NCBI RefSeq assembly: GCF_014837175.1
Contig: NZ_JACYFR010000001.1
Coordinates: 1 to 64,000 of the forward strand
DNA from: Cellulomonas sp. JH27-2
GTDB lineage: Bacteria; Actinomycetota; Actinomycetes; Actinomycetales; Cellulomonadaceae
DNA length: 64,000 nt
Reading direction: 5' to 3'
The notes beneath the pieces are model-generated. The model saw only the letters and a program-made list of their open reading frames with translations. It did no database searches and had not been told where the DNA came from. The translations under genes and the position numbers were made by a program. Positions 23,802 to 37,462 of the stretch are shown piece after piece. How positions within the stretch are numbered: the stretch's first letter is position 1; every line of letters starts with the position of its first letter.

Positions 23802-23839
23802 CCCGAGGGGGCCCGCCGCGAACGGCGAGCCCCCTCGGG
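23802..23839 (-). terminator. Terminator after rpoC
   Basis: A 17-bp stem with one mismatch (23802-23818 with 23823-23839) closes on CGAA, 27 bases after the rpoC stop. It ends the rpoBC unit and insulates the str promoter just downstream. Confidence 0.88.
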
Positions 23840-23866
23840 CTGGGACGCGAGTCCCGGTGGATCGGA

Positions 23867-27736
<3,870 letters not shown>

Positions 27737-27803
27737 GGGGGGTCCTACTTCCTTCGCTTGCCGGGTTGTCCGGCGGACGGAAATGGTGCAAGGGGTGCGG
27801 GCG

Positions 27804-27835
27804 CCCGCCGCCCGCCCTCACGGAAGGGCGGCGGG
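27804..27835 (-). terminator. Hairpin between rpoB and rpoC
   Basis: A 10-bp GC-only stem (27804-27813 with 27826-27835) with a 12-base loop lies in the 107-base gap. It may be a processing site or weak attenuator; rpoC is still expected to be co-transcribed with rpoB. Confidence 0.4.
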
Positions 27836-27843
27836 GCTCGGCG

Positions 27844-30800
27844 TCAGATCTCTTCGATGCTGCTGGCGTTGGGCCGGCGCGACAGGTCGATGCCGAGCTC
27901 CTCCGCTGCGCGGTAGACCTCGTCGTCGTTGTCCTTCATGTCGATCGACACGCCATCCGAGGACAGCACCTCGACGTTCAGGCACAGCGACTGCATCTCC
28001 TTGAGGAGGACCTTGAAGGACTCCGGGATGCCCGAGTCGGGGATGTTCTCCCCCTTCACGATCGCCTCGTAGACCTTCACGCGGCCGGGCACGTCGTCCG
28101 ACTTGATCGTCAGGAGCTCCTGGAGCGTGTAGGCCGCGCCGTACGCCTCGAGGGCCCAGACCTCCATCTCGCCGAACCGCTGGCCACCGAACTGCGCCTT
28201 ACCACCCAGCGGCTGCTGCGTGATCATCGAGTACGGGCCGGTCGAGCGGGCGTGGATCTTGTCGTCGACCAGGTGGTGCAGCTTGAGGATGTACATGTAG
28301 CCGACCGAGACGGCCTCGGGGAACGGCTCGCCGGAGCGGCCGTCGAAGAGGAACGCCTTGCCGTCGCCGCCGACGGTGCGCACACCGTCACGGTTGGGCA
28401 GCGTGCTGGAGAGCAGCCCCGACAGGGCGTTCTCCTGCAGACCGTCGAACACCGGCGTCGCCACCGGGTTGCGCGGCTCGCTGCTCGCGGCGATCGCGGG
28501 GACGTTGTCCTTCCAGGACAGGTCGCCCTCCGTGGCCAGGGAGATGTCCCAGCCCTGCGCGGCGATCCACCCGAGGTGGACCTCCAGCACCTGGCCGACG
28601 TTCATGCGCCCGGGCACACCCATCGGGTTCAGGATGATGTCGACCGGCGTGCCGTCCGCGAGGAACGGCATGTCCTCCTCGGGCAGGATCGTCGAGATGA
28701 CGCCCTTGTTCCCGTGGCGGCCGGCGAGCTTGTCACCCGCGGTGATCTTGCGGCGCTGGGCGATGTAGACGCGCACCAGCTCGTTGACGCCGGCGGGCAG
28801 CTCGTCGCCGTCGTCGCGGCTGAACGTGCGCACCTCGATGACCGTGCCGGACTCGCCGTGGGGCACCTTGAGCGACGTGTCGCGGACCTCGCGGGCCTTC
28901 TCGCCGAAGATGGCGCGCAGCAGGCGCTCCTCCGGGGTGAGCTCGGTCTCGCCCTTGGGCGTGACCTTCCCGACGAGGATGTCGCCGGCCGCGACCTCGG
29001 CACCGATGCGGATGATGCCGCGCTCGTCGAGGTCCGCCAGGACCTCCTCGGAGACGTTCGGGATGTCCCGCGTGATCTCCTCGGGGCCGAGCTTGGTGTC
29101 GCGCGCGTCGACCTCGTGCTCCTCGATGTGGATCGAGGAGAGCACGTCGTCGGCCACGAGACGCTGGCTCAGGATGATGGCGTCCTCGTAGTTGTGGCCC
29201 TCCCACGACATGAACGCGACCAGCAGGTTGCGGCCGAGCGCGAGCTCGCCCTCGTCCGTGGCGGGACCGTCCGCGAGCACCGAGCCGGGCTCGACGCGGG
29301 CGCCGGCCTCGACCAGGACGCGCTGGTTGTAGCTCGTGCCCTGGTTGGAGCGACGGAACTTCGCGACGCGGTGCGTCGACGTCGTGGCGTCGTCGTTGGC
29401 GATCGTGATCAGGTCGGCCGAGACCTCGGTGACCACACCGGGCTTGCTCGCGACGATGACGTCACCGGCGTCGACGGCCGCGCGACGCTCCATGCCGGTG
29501 CCGACGAGCGGCGCCTCGGAGCGGACCAACGGCACGGCCTGGCGCTGCATGTTGGCACCCATGAGGGCGCGGTTGGCGTCATCGTGCTCGAGGAACGGGA
29601 TCAGCGCGGTGGCGACCGACACCATCTGGCGCGGGGAGACGTCCATGTAGTCGACGTTCTCGCCAGCGACGTACTCGATCTCGCCGCCCTTGACGCGGAC
29701 CAGGACGCGGTCCTCCGCGAAGTGGCCGTCGGCCTTGAGCGCGGCGTTCGCCTGGGCGATGACGAAGCGGTCCTCGTCGTCGGCCGTCAGGTAGTGGACC
29801 TCGTCGCTGACCTTGCCCTTGATGACCTTGCGGTAGGGGGTCTCGACGAAGCCGAACGGGTTGATGCGCCCGTAGGTGGCCAGCGAGCCGATGAGGCCGA
29901 TGTTCGGGCCCTCAGGGGTCTCGATGGGGCACATGCGGCCGTAGTGCGACGGGTGGACGTCACGGACCTCCATGCCGGCGCGGTCGCGGGACAGACCACC
30001 CGGGCCGAGTGCCGACAGACGCCGCTTGTGCGTCAGGCCCGCGAGCGGGTTGTTCTGGTCCATGAACTGCGACAGCTGGCTCGTCCCGAAGAACTCCTTG
30101 ATGGAGGCGACGACGGGGCGGATGTTGATCAGCGTCTGCGGCGTGATGGCCTCGACGTCCTGCGTCGTCATGCGCTCGCGCACGACGCGCTCCATCCGGG
30201 ACAGGCCCGTGCGGACCTGGTTCTGGATGAGCTCGCCGACCGCGCGGATGCGACGGTTGCCGAAGTGGTCGATGTCGTCGGTCTCGACGCGCACGTCCAC
30301 GGCCTCGCCGGCACGCTGGCCGGGCAGGGTGCCGACCTCGGTGTGCAGGGCGGCGAGGTACTTGATCGCGGCGACGACGTCGGCCAGCGACAGCACCGAG
30401 TCGGCGAGCGGCACGTCGATGCCGAGCTTCTTGTTCAGCTTGTAGCGGCCGACCTTCGCCAGGTCGTAGCGCTTCGGGTTGAAGTAGAAGTTCTCGAGCA
30501 GCGCGCGACCGGCCTCGACCGTGGGCGGCTCGCCCGGGCGGATCTTGCGATACAGGTCGAGCAGCGACTCGTCCTGGGTCTGGACGTGGTCCTTCTCCAG
30601 CGTGTCGATGACGGCCGGGAACTGCGCGAACTCCTCGCGGATCTCCGCCTCGCTCATGCCGAGGGCCTTGAGCAGGACGGTCGCGTTCTGCTTGCGCTTG
30701 CGGTCGACGCGGACGCCGACGTTGTCGCGCTTGTCGATCTCGAACTCGAGCCAGGCGCCGCGGCTCGGGATGATCTTGGCCGTCAGGATGTCCTTGTCGG

Positions 30801-31353
30801 ACGTCTTGTCGGCGGTGCGCTCGAAGTAGACGCCCGGCGAGCGGACGAGCTGCGAGACGACCACGCGCTCGGTGCCGTTGATGATGAACGTGCCGCGCTC
30901 GCTCATGAGCGGGAAGTCGCCCATGAAGACGGTCTGGCTCTTGATCTCACCGGTGGTGTAGTTGACGAACTCCGCGGTCACGAAGAGCGGCGCGGCGTAC
31001 GTGAAGTCCTTCTCCTTGCACTCTTCGGCCGTGTACTTGGGCGGCTCGAAGCGGTGCTCGCGGAAGGAGAGGGACATGGTGCCGCCGAAGTCCTCGATCG
31101 GGGAGATCTCCTCGAAGATCTCCTCGAGGCCGGCGGTCTCCGGGACGTCCTGACGTCCCGCCTCGAGAGCGGCGGCCACACGGGCCTGCCAGCGCTCGTT
31201 GCCCAGGAGCCAGTCGAAGCTCTCGGTCTGCAGACCGAGCAGGTCCGGGACCTCGAGGGGCTCGTGGATCTTGGCGAAGGAGATGCGGCGCGATGCGGTG
31301 CGGTTCGCGATGGCGTCGGCGGACGGAGCAGAAGGGGTGCGCGAGGCAGCCAA
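27844..31353 (-). CDS. rpoB: DNA-directed RNA polymerase beta subunit
   Basis: The 1169-residue beta subunit. The rifampicin region reads [20 protein letters not shown] then [11 protein letters not shown], the wild-type form, so the protein should be rifampicin-sensitive. Downstream are [18 protein letters not shown] and [10 protein letters not shown]. The start is TTG at 31353 ([10 protein letters not shown], then [18 protein letters not shown]) with AAGGA 7 bases upstream; the longer open frame beyond it covers the promoter and is not coding. Own promoter at 31504-31532. Confidence 0.99.
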   Translation of the reverse strand: MAASRTPSAPSADAIANRTASRRISFAKIHEPLEVPDLLGLQTESFDWLLGNERWQARVAAALEAGRQDVPETAGLEEIFEEISPIEDFGGTMSLSFREHRFEPPKYTAEECKEKDFTYAAPLFVTAEFVNYTTGEIKSQTVFMGDFPLMSERGTFIINGTERVVVSQLVRSPGVYFERTADKTSDKDILTAKIIPSRGAWLEFEIDKRDNVGVRVDRKRKQNATVLLKALGMSEAEIREEFAQFPAVIDTLEKDHVQTQDESLLDLYRKIRPGEPPTVEAGRALLENFYFNPKRYDLAKVGRYKLNKKLGIDVPLADSVLSLADVVAAIKYLAALHTEVGTLPGQRAGEAVDVRVETDDIDHFGNRRIRAVGELIQNQVRTGLSRMERVVRERMTTQDVEAITPQTLINIRPVVASIKEFFGTSQLSQFMDQNNPLAGLTHKRRLSALGPGGLSRDRAGMEVRDVHPSHYGRMCPIETPEGPNIGLIGSLATYGRINPFGFVETPYRKVIKGKVSDEVHYLTADDEDRFVIAQANAALKADGHFAEDRVLVRVKGGEIEYVAGENVDYMDVSPRQMVSVATALIPFLEHDDANRALMGANMQRQAVPLVRSEAPLVGTGMERRAAVDAGDVIVASKPGVVTEVSADLITIANDDATTSTHRVAKFRRSNQGTSYNQRVLVEAGARVEPGSVLADGPATDEGELALGRNLLVAFMSWEGHNYEDAIILSQRLVADDVLSSIHIEEHEVDARDTKLGPEEITRDIPNVSEEVLADLDERGIIRIGAEVAAGDILVGKVTPKGETELTPEERLLRAIFGEKAREVRDTSLKVPHGESGTVIEVRTFSRDDGDELPAGVNELVRVYIAQRRKITAGDKLAGRHGNKGVISTILPEEDMPFLADGTPVDIILNPMGVPGRMNVGQVLEVHLGWIAAQGWDISLATEGDLSWKDNVPAIAASSEPRNPVATPVFDGLQENALSGLLSSTLPNRDGVRTVGGDGKAFLFDGRSGEPFPEAVSVGYMYILKLHHLVDDKIHARSTGPYSMITQQPLGGKAQFGGQRFGEMEVWALEAYGAAYTLQELLTIKSDDVPGRVKVYEAIVKGENIPDSGIPESFKVLLKEMQSLCLNVEVLSSDGVSIDMKDNDDEVYRAAEELGIDLSRRPNASSIEEI

Positions 31354-31669
31354 GAGGGGTCCTTCCCTGCGGATCGATTGCACGCTGCGCCAGAACCTGG
31401 CGAGTCGCGACCCCCCGGCCTCGCAGCACTCCGCGTCGCGCACGTACGGCGCGTGAGGGCTGGGGTTATACGGGATCGCGGGCACAGGCCAGCGCAAAGC
31501 GCTAGCATACTCAGCCCGTGGGGGAAAGTCCACCCCCGCCGACGGGCCGGGCCGCGCCGGACGTCACCGCCCGGTGGACGACCTCGTCGTCGTCGGGCGC
31601 CATGGTGGCACAAGTCACGGCGCGCGCCAAGCCCAGGGCGCCGCTGCCGGCCGGTCGCCGGGGGGACGA
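31354..31669. other. rpoB leader and promoter region
   Basis: No gene is seen. The rpoB transcript would begin near 31497 and have a leader of about 145 bases. The part between the promoter and the rplL terminator shows nothing recognisable. Confidence 0.5.
31504..31532 (-). promoter_or_regulatory. Promoter of rpoB-rpoC
   Basis: On the minus strand TGGACT (31527-31532) and TATGCT (31504-31509) are separated by 17 bases, each matching the consensus at four of six positions. It lies between the rplL terminator and rpoB, giving the polymerase genes a promoter independent of rplJL. Confidence 0.7.
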
Positions 31670-31702
31670 CGAAGGCCCGCACCCCAGGGGTGCGGGCCTT
31701 CG
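31670..31702 (-). terminator. Terminator after rplL
   Basis: A 15-bp perfect stem (31670-31684 with 31688-31702) with a 3-base loop, 44 bases after the rplL stop. It separates rplJL from rpoBC, unlike E. coli, where rplL reads into rpoB through a partial terminator. Confidence 0.88.
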
Positions 31703-31746
31703 GTGCGCTCCGGTGCTCAGATCACGCGAGAGCTCCGGAGCTCAGA

Positions 31747-32136
31747 TCACTTGAGGGTGACGGTCGCGCCGGCGCCCTCGAGCTGCTCCTTGGCCTTCTC
31801 GGCCGTCTCCTTGTTCGCGCCCTCCAGGACGGCCTTGGGAGCGGCGTCCACGAGGTCCTTGGCCTCCTTCAGGCCGAGGGACGTGAGAGCGCGCACCTCC
31901 TTGATGACCTGGATCTTCTTGTCGCCGGCGGCCTCGAGGACGACGTCGAACGAGTCCTTCTCCTCCTCGGCCGGGGCGTCGGCGGCGCCGCCACCAGCGG
32001 CGGGGGCGGCAACGGCGACCGGGGCGGCCGCGGTGACCTCGAAGACGTCCTCGAACGCCTTGACGAACTCGGAGAGCTCGATGAGGGTGAGGCCCTTGAA
32101 CTGCTCGATGAGCTCGTCGGTGCTGAGCTTCGCCAT
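31747..32136 (-). CDS. rplL: 50S ribosomal protein L7/L12
   Basis: L7/L12 forms the flexible stalk that recruits translation factors. The 129-residue product has the N-terminal dimerisation helices ([20 protein letters not shown]), an Ala/Gly/Pro hinge (about 45-65) and the C-terminal domain ([20 protein letters not shown]). Length is normal. It lies 96 bases after rplJ and is followed by a terminator. Confidence 0.99.
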   Translation of the reverse strand: MAKLSTDELIEQFKGLTLIELSEFVKAFEDVFEVTAAAPVAVAAPAAGGGAADAPAEEEKDSFDVVLEAAGDKKIQVIKEVRALTSLGLKEAKDLVDAAPKAVLEGANKETAEKAKEQLEGAGATVTLK

Positions 32137-32232
32137 GAGAGGCGTCCTTTCTTCGGTGCCAGGCAGCGGGGTCGTCCCGCGCCTGCGCAGGGTGTGGGTG
32201 TGCGCGGTGCGCGACCTCGGCAGGAGCCGGGA

Positions 32233-32763
32233 TCAGGCAGCTGCGGCTTCCGATTCCTGCTTCTGGCGCAGGGCATCGATGACACGGGCGGCCTGAGCGG
32301 TGTTCGCGGTGAAGACGTAGGCAGCCTGGTAGAGCTTGGCCTTCATCGCACCGGCCGCCTTGGCCAGGAGAACCTCGCGGGACTCGAGGTCCGCGAGCTT
32401 GGTGACCTCAGCAGCGGTCAGGGCGCGTCCGTCGAGGACACCGCCCTTGATGACCAGTGCCGGGTTCGCCTTGGCGAAGTCACGCAGACCCTTGGCGGCC
32501 TCGACCGGGTCGCCGTTGACGAAGGCGATCGCCGACGGGCCCGCGAGCGCGTCGTCGAGGCCGGTCAGACCAGCGTCCTTGGCCGCGATCGCGGTCAGCG
32601 TGTTCTTCACCACGGCGTAGGTTGCGTTGCCGCTGAGCGCGACGCGCAGCTGCTTGAGCTGCGCGACGGTGAGCCCGCGGTACTCGGTCAGCACGGCCGC
32701 GTTCGACTCGCGGAACTTGTCCGTGAGCTCTGCGACTGCGGCTGCCTTGTCCGGCCTCGCCAT
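32233..32763 (-). CDS. rplJ: 50S ribosomal protein L10
   Basis: L10 anchors the L7/L12 stalk and, bound to L12, represses its own mRNA. The 176-residue product from ATG 32763 ([20 protein letters not shown]) has [17 protein letters not shown] and the C-terminal helix that binds L12 dimers. AAGGA precedes the ATG. An in-frame extension upstream overlaps the regulatory leader and is rejected. Confidence 0.98.
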   Translation of the reverse strand: MARPDKAAAVAELTDKFRESNAAVLTEYRGLTVAQLKQLRVALSGNATYAVVKNTLTAIAAKDAGLTGLDDALAGPSAIAFVNGDPVEAAKGLRDFAKANPALVIKGGVLDGRALTAAEVTKLADLESREVLLAKAAGAMKAKLYQAAYVFTANTAQAARVIDALRQKQESEAAAA

Positions 32764-32943
32764 GGCAATCCTTCCAGTGGTGGTGCCACCGGTCCTGGTC
32801 CCCACAAACGAAAGAGCCCCGCGCAGGCGCGGGGCTCGCATCCGGATCGCTCCGGGACGTGAACTCTCACCTGCGCTGGCCTCCGCGTGCTGCGGGACTT
32901 CGGGCGGTCCGACGAATCGGGCCGACGACCGGCGGTCTTGGGC
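32764..32943 (-). ncRNA. L10-type ribosomal leader of rplJ
   Basis: The leader of about 180 bases from the proposed promoter to rplJ contains a 10-bp hairpin (32814-32823 with 32828-32837) followed on the minus strand by the T-rich stretch TCTTTCGTTTG, and upstream a second structured arm around GGCCAGCGCAGGTGAGAG. This arrangement and position fit the L10 leader family, where the L10(L12)4 complex binds a kink-turn and represses rplJL. I judged this by eye; a covariance-model search (Rfam L10 leader) would decide. Confidence 0.65.
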
Positions 32944-32949
32944 TCGTCC

Positions 32950-32978
32950 AGCGTACGTGACATCCGCGCGACGACCAA
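32950..32978 (-). promoter_or_regulatory. Promoter of rplJ-rplL
   Basis: On the minus strand TTGGTC (32973-32978) and TACGCT (32950-32955) are 17 bases apart. Transcription would start near 32943, giving the L10 leader. Divergent from the DUF4383 gene at 33088, for which no clear promoter was found. Confidence 0.65.
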
Positions 32979-33087
32979 ATCGCCCGCCACGCGCCGGGCC
33001 GGACCCATCCGCACGCGGCTCGGCGTCGAACCACGTGCGACCGACCCCGGCCGTCGCCGGGATCCACCGCACGGAAGGCCACATCCC

Positions 33088-33504
33088 ATGAGCCAGTCAC
33101 CGAATCGCCTGCTCGGAGCCGTCTTCGGCACCGTCTACCTGCTGGTCGGCCTCGCCGGCTTCTTCGTCACGTCGGGTGTCGCGTTCGCGGCGACGACCGG
33201 CAAGGCGCTGATCATCTTCGACGTCAACCCGCTGCACAACATCATCCACCTGCTGATCGGTGCCGCCCTGCTCTTCGCCGCCACCCGGTCGGTGCCGGCG
33301 GCGAAGGGTGTCAACACGACCGTCGGGGCCGTCTACCTGCTGGTGGGCGTCGTCGGCCTGTTCTTGGTGGGGTCGAGCGCCAACATCATCGCGCTGAACG
33401 GCGCGGACAACGTACTGCACCTCGCGAGCGCCGTGCTCCTGCTGGGAGTCGGCCTGGGCGCGGACAAGGTCGCGAGCACCACGGCCGGCGCACGGACGGC
33501 GTGA
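33088..33504 (+). CDS. DUF4383-type four-helix membrane protein
   Basis: The 138-residue product from ATG 33088 ([19 protein letters not shown]), with GGAAGG upstream, has four predicted membrane segments and the internally repeated pattern [17 protein letters not shown] / [16 protein letters not shown] with [16 protein letters not shown] and [16 protein letters not shown]. This fits the DUF4383 family common in actinobacteria; function unknown. It is divergent from rplJ and 7 bases upstream of another membrane protein gene, so the two probably form an operon. Both lie in the non-conserved insert between rplJ and rplA. Confidence 0.85.
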   Translation: MSQSPNRLLGAVFGTVYLLVGLAGFFVTSGVAFAATTGKALIIFDVNPLHNIIHLLIGAALLFAATRSVPAAKGVNTTVGAVYLLVGVVGLFLVGSSANIIALNGADNVLHLASAVLLLGVGLGADKVASTTAGARTA

Positions 33505-33511
33505 CGTCCCG

Positions 33512-34189
33512 ATGACCATCGCCCACCCCCTGCGGACCGGCGCGGGCCCGCGCGCGGCGGACCACACCGCCCGCACGACCCCGCCGGCCCCTGCGGGCGT
33601 AGCCGGTCTCGTGGCGGCCGAGGGTGCCGGTGCCGAGCGCACCGGCGCCCTCGCCGCCCGGACGTGGGCCGCGGACGCCGCGCTCGGCGCCGGCCTGGTC
33701 CTGTTCGCACTGGGCGCCGAGCACCTGGGCGACCACGTGGTGCTCGCCGCGATCCTGATCACCTGGGGCGCAGCCGAGACGCTCTGGGCGGTGCTCGCGC
33801 TGCGCGGTCCCGCACCGCTGCCCCGGTCCGCGCTCGCCGTCCTGCTGGTGGGCGCCGCCGGATGGGTGGTCGTCCAGCCCGCCACCCGGACGACGATCGG
33901 CACGGCCGACCTCGCCGTCGTCGTCCTCCAGCTCGCGGCCGCGATGCTCCTGGCCGCACGCCTGCGCGCAGGTCGCGTCGGCGCGGGTCGCGGGAACCGC
34001 GCGACCGGCGGAGCGGCGACACCGGTCGCCGTGGGCGCCGGACGCCAGCTCGCCGTCATGGCCGCCGGCGCACTCGTGGTCGCCACCGTCACGGTGCCCG
34101 GCCTGGCCGCCACGAACGCAGGCGCCCACGCGGTGCCGCACTCGGAGCACTCCGTCAGCTGGCTGGGTGGCGGCCACCACCACGGATGA
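33512..34189 (+). CDS. Membrane protein of unknown function with His-rich C-terminus
   Basis: I do not recognise this 225-residue protein. It has an Ala/Thr/Pro-rich N-terminus (about 50 residues), then at least four hydrophobic segments (about 52-70, 75-96, 105-122, 128-148) and a last one near 180-200, followed by an exported-looking tail ending SWLGGGHHHG. The His-rich end could bind metal, but there is no other sign of that. It lies 7 bases downstream of the DUF4383 gene and is followed by a bidirectional terminator. Codon use fits the genome. Confidence 0.75.
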   Translation: MTIAHPLRTGAGPRAADHTARTTPPAPAGVAGLVAAEGAGAERTGALAARTWAADAALGAGLVLFALGAEHLGDHVVLAAILITWGAAETLWAVLALRGPAPLPRSALAVLLVGAAGWVVVQPATRTTIGTADLAVVVLQLAAAMLLAARLRAGRVGAGRGNRATGGAATPVAVGAGRQLAVMAAGALVVATVTVPGLAATNAGAHAVPHSEHSVSWLGGGHHHG

Positions 34190-34216
34190 TCCATCGTCGT
34201 CGGCCCGCCATCGAGC

Positions 34217-34253
34217 CACCGCCTCGCTGACGCCGCAGGTCAGCGGGGCGGTG
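34217..34253. terminator. Bidirectional terminator between the membrane-protein and CHAT operons
   Basis: A 15-bp stem with one G-T pair (34217-34231 with 34239-34253) and a 7-base loop lies between two convergent genes, 27 bases after the plus-strand stop and 93 bases after the CHAT gene stop. It probably ends transcription from both sides. Confidence 0.75.
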
Positions 34254-34346
34254 CTGTACCCCCGGTGTACCCCCGGCACCCCAGGGTCCACGAGTGCAGC
34301 CGGAACCTCCGGCTCGGACGTGACCGTCGGCGTCCCGGCCGGCGGG

Positions 34347-36950
34347 TCAGACCGGGGCGCCGAAGCAGACGAGCGGGACGAGGGCGCCCGTCGCGTCGCG
34401 GTCCTCGCTGGTCGCCTGGGCGAGCGCCCGAGCGACGGGGACGTCGTCGCGCAGCAGCTGGTGCGTGCGCGTCATGACCCGCCGCGCGGTCTCGTCGGGC
34501 AGCGGCGCCAACGCCGCGACCACGCACCCGACGCCCTGGCGCAGCAGCACGCTCGCCATCCCGAGCGCCTCTCCCCCCGCGCGGATGCTGGCGCGGCCCA
34601 CCTCGCAGGACGACAACAGCACGAGGTCCGGCACGGACCCGCCCGTGTCGAGCTCGTGCGCGAACAGCGGGCCGTCGGCCAGTCGCACCGACGAGAACAG
34701 CGGGTTGTCGGGCTCGTGCCGACCGTGCGCGGCGAGATGGACGATCCCGGGAGACGCGAGCAGCTCGATCATGCGCGCGACGGTCGCGTCCTCGCCGACC
34801 ACCGCCTCTCCCCCGGGCCACAGGTCGGCGACCTCGCGGACCTCGGCCTCGGCGTGACGCAGGCCGGGACCGGCCGCCGCGCGGATGCGCACCGGCGGCA
34901 GGGCGGCCGAGCCGGCGTACCGCATCCAGTGGTGGACCGACGGTGCGACCACCGTCGACGAGCCGATCCGCGACGGCAGCAGCGACCAGGGCAGGACCCC
35001 CAACCAGCCCCCCGCGACCACCACCAGCTCGCCCGACGAGGGCAGGACCGGCGACAGACTCTCCTCCAGGCGCGCCAGGCACGCGTCCAACGACCTGTCG
35101 GCGACCGCGCGCAGCTCGGCCGGGACCAGCGGGTTCGCGACGACCTCGAGGTCGGCGTGCACGCGTCGCACCTGCTCCGCCACGTGGGCCGCGGGACCGA
35201 GCTCGTGCAGCGTCGCCACCCGGCCGTCGACGAGGACCGCGACCAGCTCACCCCGGTGCTCGACGACGTCGAGCAGCACGACGTCGCCCCGCTCGCCGAC
35301 GGCCTCGACCACGGCGGGCGCCCGCGGAGCACGCTCGGCCCGCGCGCTGCCCTGCTCGTGCCACGACCGGGCCAGGATCTCGTGCTTGAGGCGACGCTCC
35401 TCACGCAGGTGCTGCACGCGGACCGGGTCGCTCGCGGGCAGCGACGGCGCGGCGCGACCTTCGTCGACGAGCCGGCGCAGCTGCCACAGCAGCGTCGCGG
35501 TCTCCGGGTCGGACGGCGGCCGCACGCGCGGCGACCCTCCGATCACCGCCCGCACCCGCTCGGTCGCCTCCAGCACCGCACCCGCCCGCTCGGTGCTCAG
35601 CGCGATCTGCATGTCGAGGTCGGCGAGCGCCGACCCGTGCACCGCACCCGCCGTACGCAGGTCCAGCGAGCCGAACCGGGCGCGGTGCATCTCGAGGTCC
35701 TGCTGACCGGCCCGGACGTGCTCGCCGGCGCTGATCCGCTCGCCGGCCGCGAGCGCGAGCATCGCCCGGATGCGCCGGCCGTGCAGGCGCACGGGCAGCG
35801 GGTCGTCGGTACGCACCGGGCCCAGGTCCTCGAGCAGGCCGCCGGGATCGGGCATGGCACCACGCGCGATGTCCGCCTCGATGCGGACGTAGGCGGCGGC
35901 GTCCTGCCACACCCGCCGCCCGGTCTGTGCGCACAGGTGCTCGAGCTCGGTCGCGCGACGCGCCAGGGCCGTCCAGGCCGCCCGCGTACCTGCCGGACCT
36001 GCGGCGAAGTCGGCGGCGTCGGCCTGCAGCCCCAGCAGGGCGGCGCGCACGGCCCACGCCTCGTCGCCGCGCCGGCGGAACCGCCGCCGCGCGGACGCCG
36101 CGAAAGCCCGCGCCGCGGGAAGGTCGCCGCGCAGCAGCGCGCACTCCGCGCGCCCCAGCTCGCACTCCGCGACGTCGCGGGTCAGACGACGTCGCGCGAA
36201 CATCGCGGCGGCCTCGGCGAGCGTCGCGTCGGCGACGCTGACCAGACCCGCCTCGAGCAGGACGTCGCTGCGGTCCCGCAGCGCCGTGGGTCGGGGCGGT
36301 CCGGGCAGCGAGCGCGCCGCCTCCTCCATGCTCGCGAGCGCCTCAGGCAGCTGACCGGCGTAGAAGTGCACGTACCCGAGGTTGTGCTCGGCCTTGAACC
36401 GCAACAGCTCGAAGCCCCCCTCGCCCGCCCGACGCGCGCACTCCGTGAGGTCGGCGCGCGCGAGCGTGATCTCCCGGCGTTCGAGCTGCAGCACGCCGCG
36501 GTTGAGCAGGGCTCGGCAGACGTCGACGGCATCGGCCACCGCGGAGGCGTCGACCGTCGCCGTGAGCAGCCGCAACGCCTCGTCGTGCCGCCCCGCTCGC
36601 ACCGCGGCCAGCCCGCGCATACCGTCGACCGCCGGCCGCAGACCGGGCCAGACGTCAGCCGCCCCCGCAGCCAGCATCGCGTCGAGCCGCTCCTCCGCCA
36701 CGCGCGTCCGGCTGCCCGTCTCCGTCTCGCTCTTGGCCAGCTCGGTCAGGGCCCGCGCGCGGACGCGCACCACCGCCTCGGCACGATCCGCGGGGTCGAT
36801 GCCGTCGAGCTGCTCGAGCGCGACACCCAGGCGACGACGCGCACTCTCCGGACGCCCTTCCGCGTTGTCCCTCTCGGCACGACGAACCGCCCCGACGACG
36901 GCGTCGAGGGACGACGGCCCGGCGGCCGCCGGTCCGTGCTTCGCGGGCAT
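34347..36950 (-). CDS. TPR-CHAT caspase-like protease
   Basis: The 867-residue protein has an N-terminal half of helical, TPR-like repeats (for example about 155-245, ALLNRGVLQLERREITLARA and HNLGYVHFYAGQLPEALASM) and a C-terminal CHAT domain (about 590-867). The caspase-type dyad is visible: His742 in IVHLAAHGRH and Cys782 in LVLLSSCEVGRAS. CHAT domains are cysteine peptidases used in signalling, defence and cell death; the substrate is unknown. ATG at 36950 follows AAAGGA; the longer upstream frame runs through the preceding genes and is rejected. It is the last gene of a three-gene operon with an ECF-like sigma factor and a small regulatory-type protein, which suggests that cleavage controls the sigma factor. 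Confidence 0.9.
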   Translation of the reverse strand: MPAKHGPAAAGPSSLDAVVGAVRRAERDNAEGRPESARRRLGVALEQLDGIDPADRAEAVVRVRARALTELAKSETETGSRTRVAEERLDAMLAAGAADVWPGLRPAVDGMRGLAAVRAGRHDEALRLLTATVDASAVADAVDVCRALLNRGVLQLERREITLARADLTECARRAGEGGFELLRFKAEHNLGYVHFYAGQLPEALASMEEAARSLPGPPRPTALRDRSDVLLEAGLVSVADATLAEAAAMFARRRLTRDVAECELGRAECALLRGDLPAARAFAASARRRFRRRGDEAWAVRAALLGLQADAADFAAGPAGTRAAWTALARRATELEHLCAQTGRRVWQDAAAYVRIEADIARGAMPDPGGLLEDLGPVRTDDPLPVRLHGRRIRAMLALAAGERISAGEHVRAGQQDLEMHRARFGSLDLRTAGAVHGSALADLDMQIALSTERAGAVLEATERVRAVIGGSPRVRPPSDPETATLLWQLRRLVDEGRAAPSLPASDPVRVQHLREERRLKHEILARSWHEQGSARAERAPRAPAVVEAVGERGDVVLLDVVEHRGELVAVLVDGRVATLHELGPAAHVAEQVRRVHADLEVVANPLVPAELRAVADRSLDACLARLEESLSPVLPSSGELVVVAGGWLGVLPWSLLPSRIGSSTVVAPSVHHWMRYAGSAALPPVRIRAAAGPGLRHAEAEVREVADLWPGGEAVVGEDATVARMIELLASPGIVHLAAHGRHEPDNPLFSSVRLADGPLFAHELDTGGSVPDLVLLSSCEVGRASIRAGGEALGMASVLLRQGVGCVVAALAPLPDETARRVMTRTHQLLRDDVPVARALAQATSEDRDATGALVPLVCFGAPV

Positions 36951-36958
36951 GGGTTCCT

Positions 36959-37462
36959 TTACAGCTCGATCTGAGGCGTCACCACGGGGACGGTGGGCTC
37001 GGACAGACGACGCAGCACCAGCCTGGCAGGTCCGCGCTCGATGTCGACGAACGAGAACCGCCCGTCGTCGTCGGAGATCGTGGAGATGACCTCCGCGCCC
37101 TGGTGCAGCTCGACGTCGATGGCCTCGGCCGGGGCGGCCCAGCCGTCGACACGCACCCGGCCGGCTTCGGCGTGCACCGAGATCATGACGGTCAGGACGT
37201 CGGTCGTGAACGTGATCGTGCCGGCCTCGATGCTCGTCTCGTCGGTGCGCACCGCGAGCGCGAGCTCGCCGTCCAGGCGGAGCTCGGCGACGTCCGCGTG
37301 CAGCGCCTCGATCGTCAGGGCCATGCCGATCCGGTCGACCAGGCCCGCCGGCACGGGATCCGTGTCCTCGACCATCCGGGCCAGGCTCTCGAAGACCTCG
37401 CGGTCCAGCTCGTCCAGCACTCCTGCCGCCAGGAGGGCGACCGTGGCGTCGTCGTTGCTCAT
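36959..37462 (-). CDS. Small protein with carboxypeptidase-regulatory-like beta domain
   Basis: This 167-residue protein lies between sigma and CHAT genes. From ATG 37462 (MSNDDATVALLAAGVLDEL) the first 60 residues are helical and acidic, reminiscent of small anti-sigma-like helices, with no membrane segment. The middle and C-terminus are beta strands ending in a fold like carboxypeptidase-regulatory/transthyretin-like domains (GWAAPAEAIDVELHQG, DDDGRFSFVDIERGPARLVL, VTPQIEL). Its start overlaps the sigma stop by 4 bases (ATGA) and it ends 8 bases before the CHAT start, so the three are probably co-translated. By position it is the best candidate for a sigma-binding partner and CHAT substrate; that is inference. 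Confidence 0.8.
   Translation of the reverse strand: MSNDDATVALLAAGVLDELDREVFESLARMVEDTDPVPAGLVDRIGMALTIEALHADVAELRLDGELALAVRTDETSIEAGTITFTTDVLTVMISVHAEAGRVRVDGWAAPAEAIDVELHQGAEVISTISDDDGRFSFVDIERGPARLVLRRLSEPTVPVVTPQIEL

Noticed and set aside
31354-31533. N-terminal extension of rpoB from an ATG at 31533
   Set aside because: The extra 60 residues cover the -10/-35 promoter and are not conserved in character; the TTG at 31353 gives the family start.
27766-32862. Open frame of 1698 codons on the plus strand
   Set aside because: Antisense shadow of rpoB, rplL and rplJ spanning known promoters and a terminator.
32764-33084. Longer rplJ reading frame starting near 33084
   Set aside because: It spans the proposed promoter and the L10 leader; the ATG at 32763 has AAGGA and the conserved L10 N-terminus.
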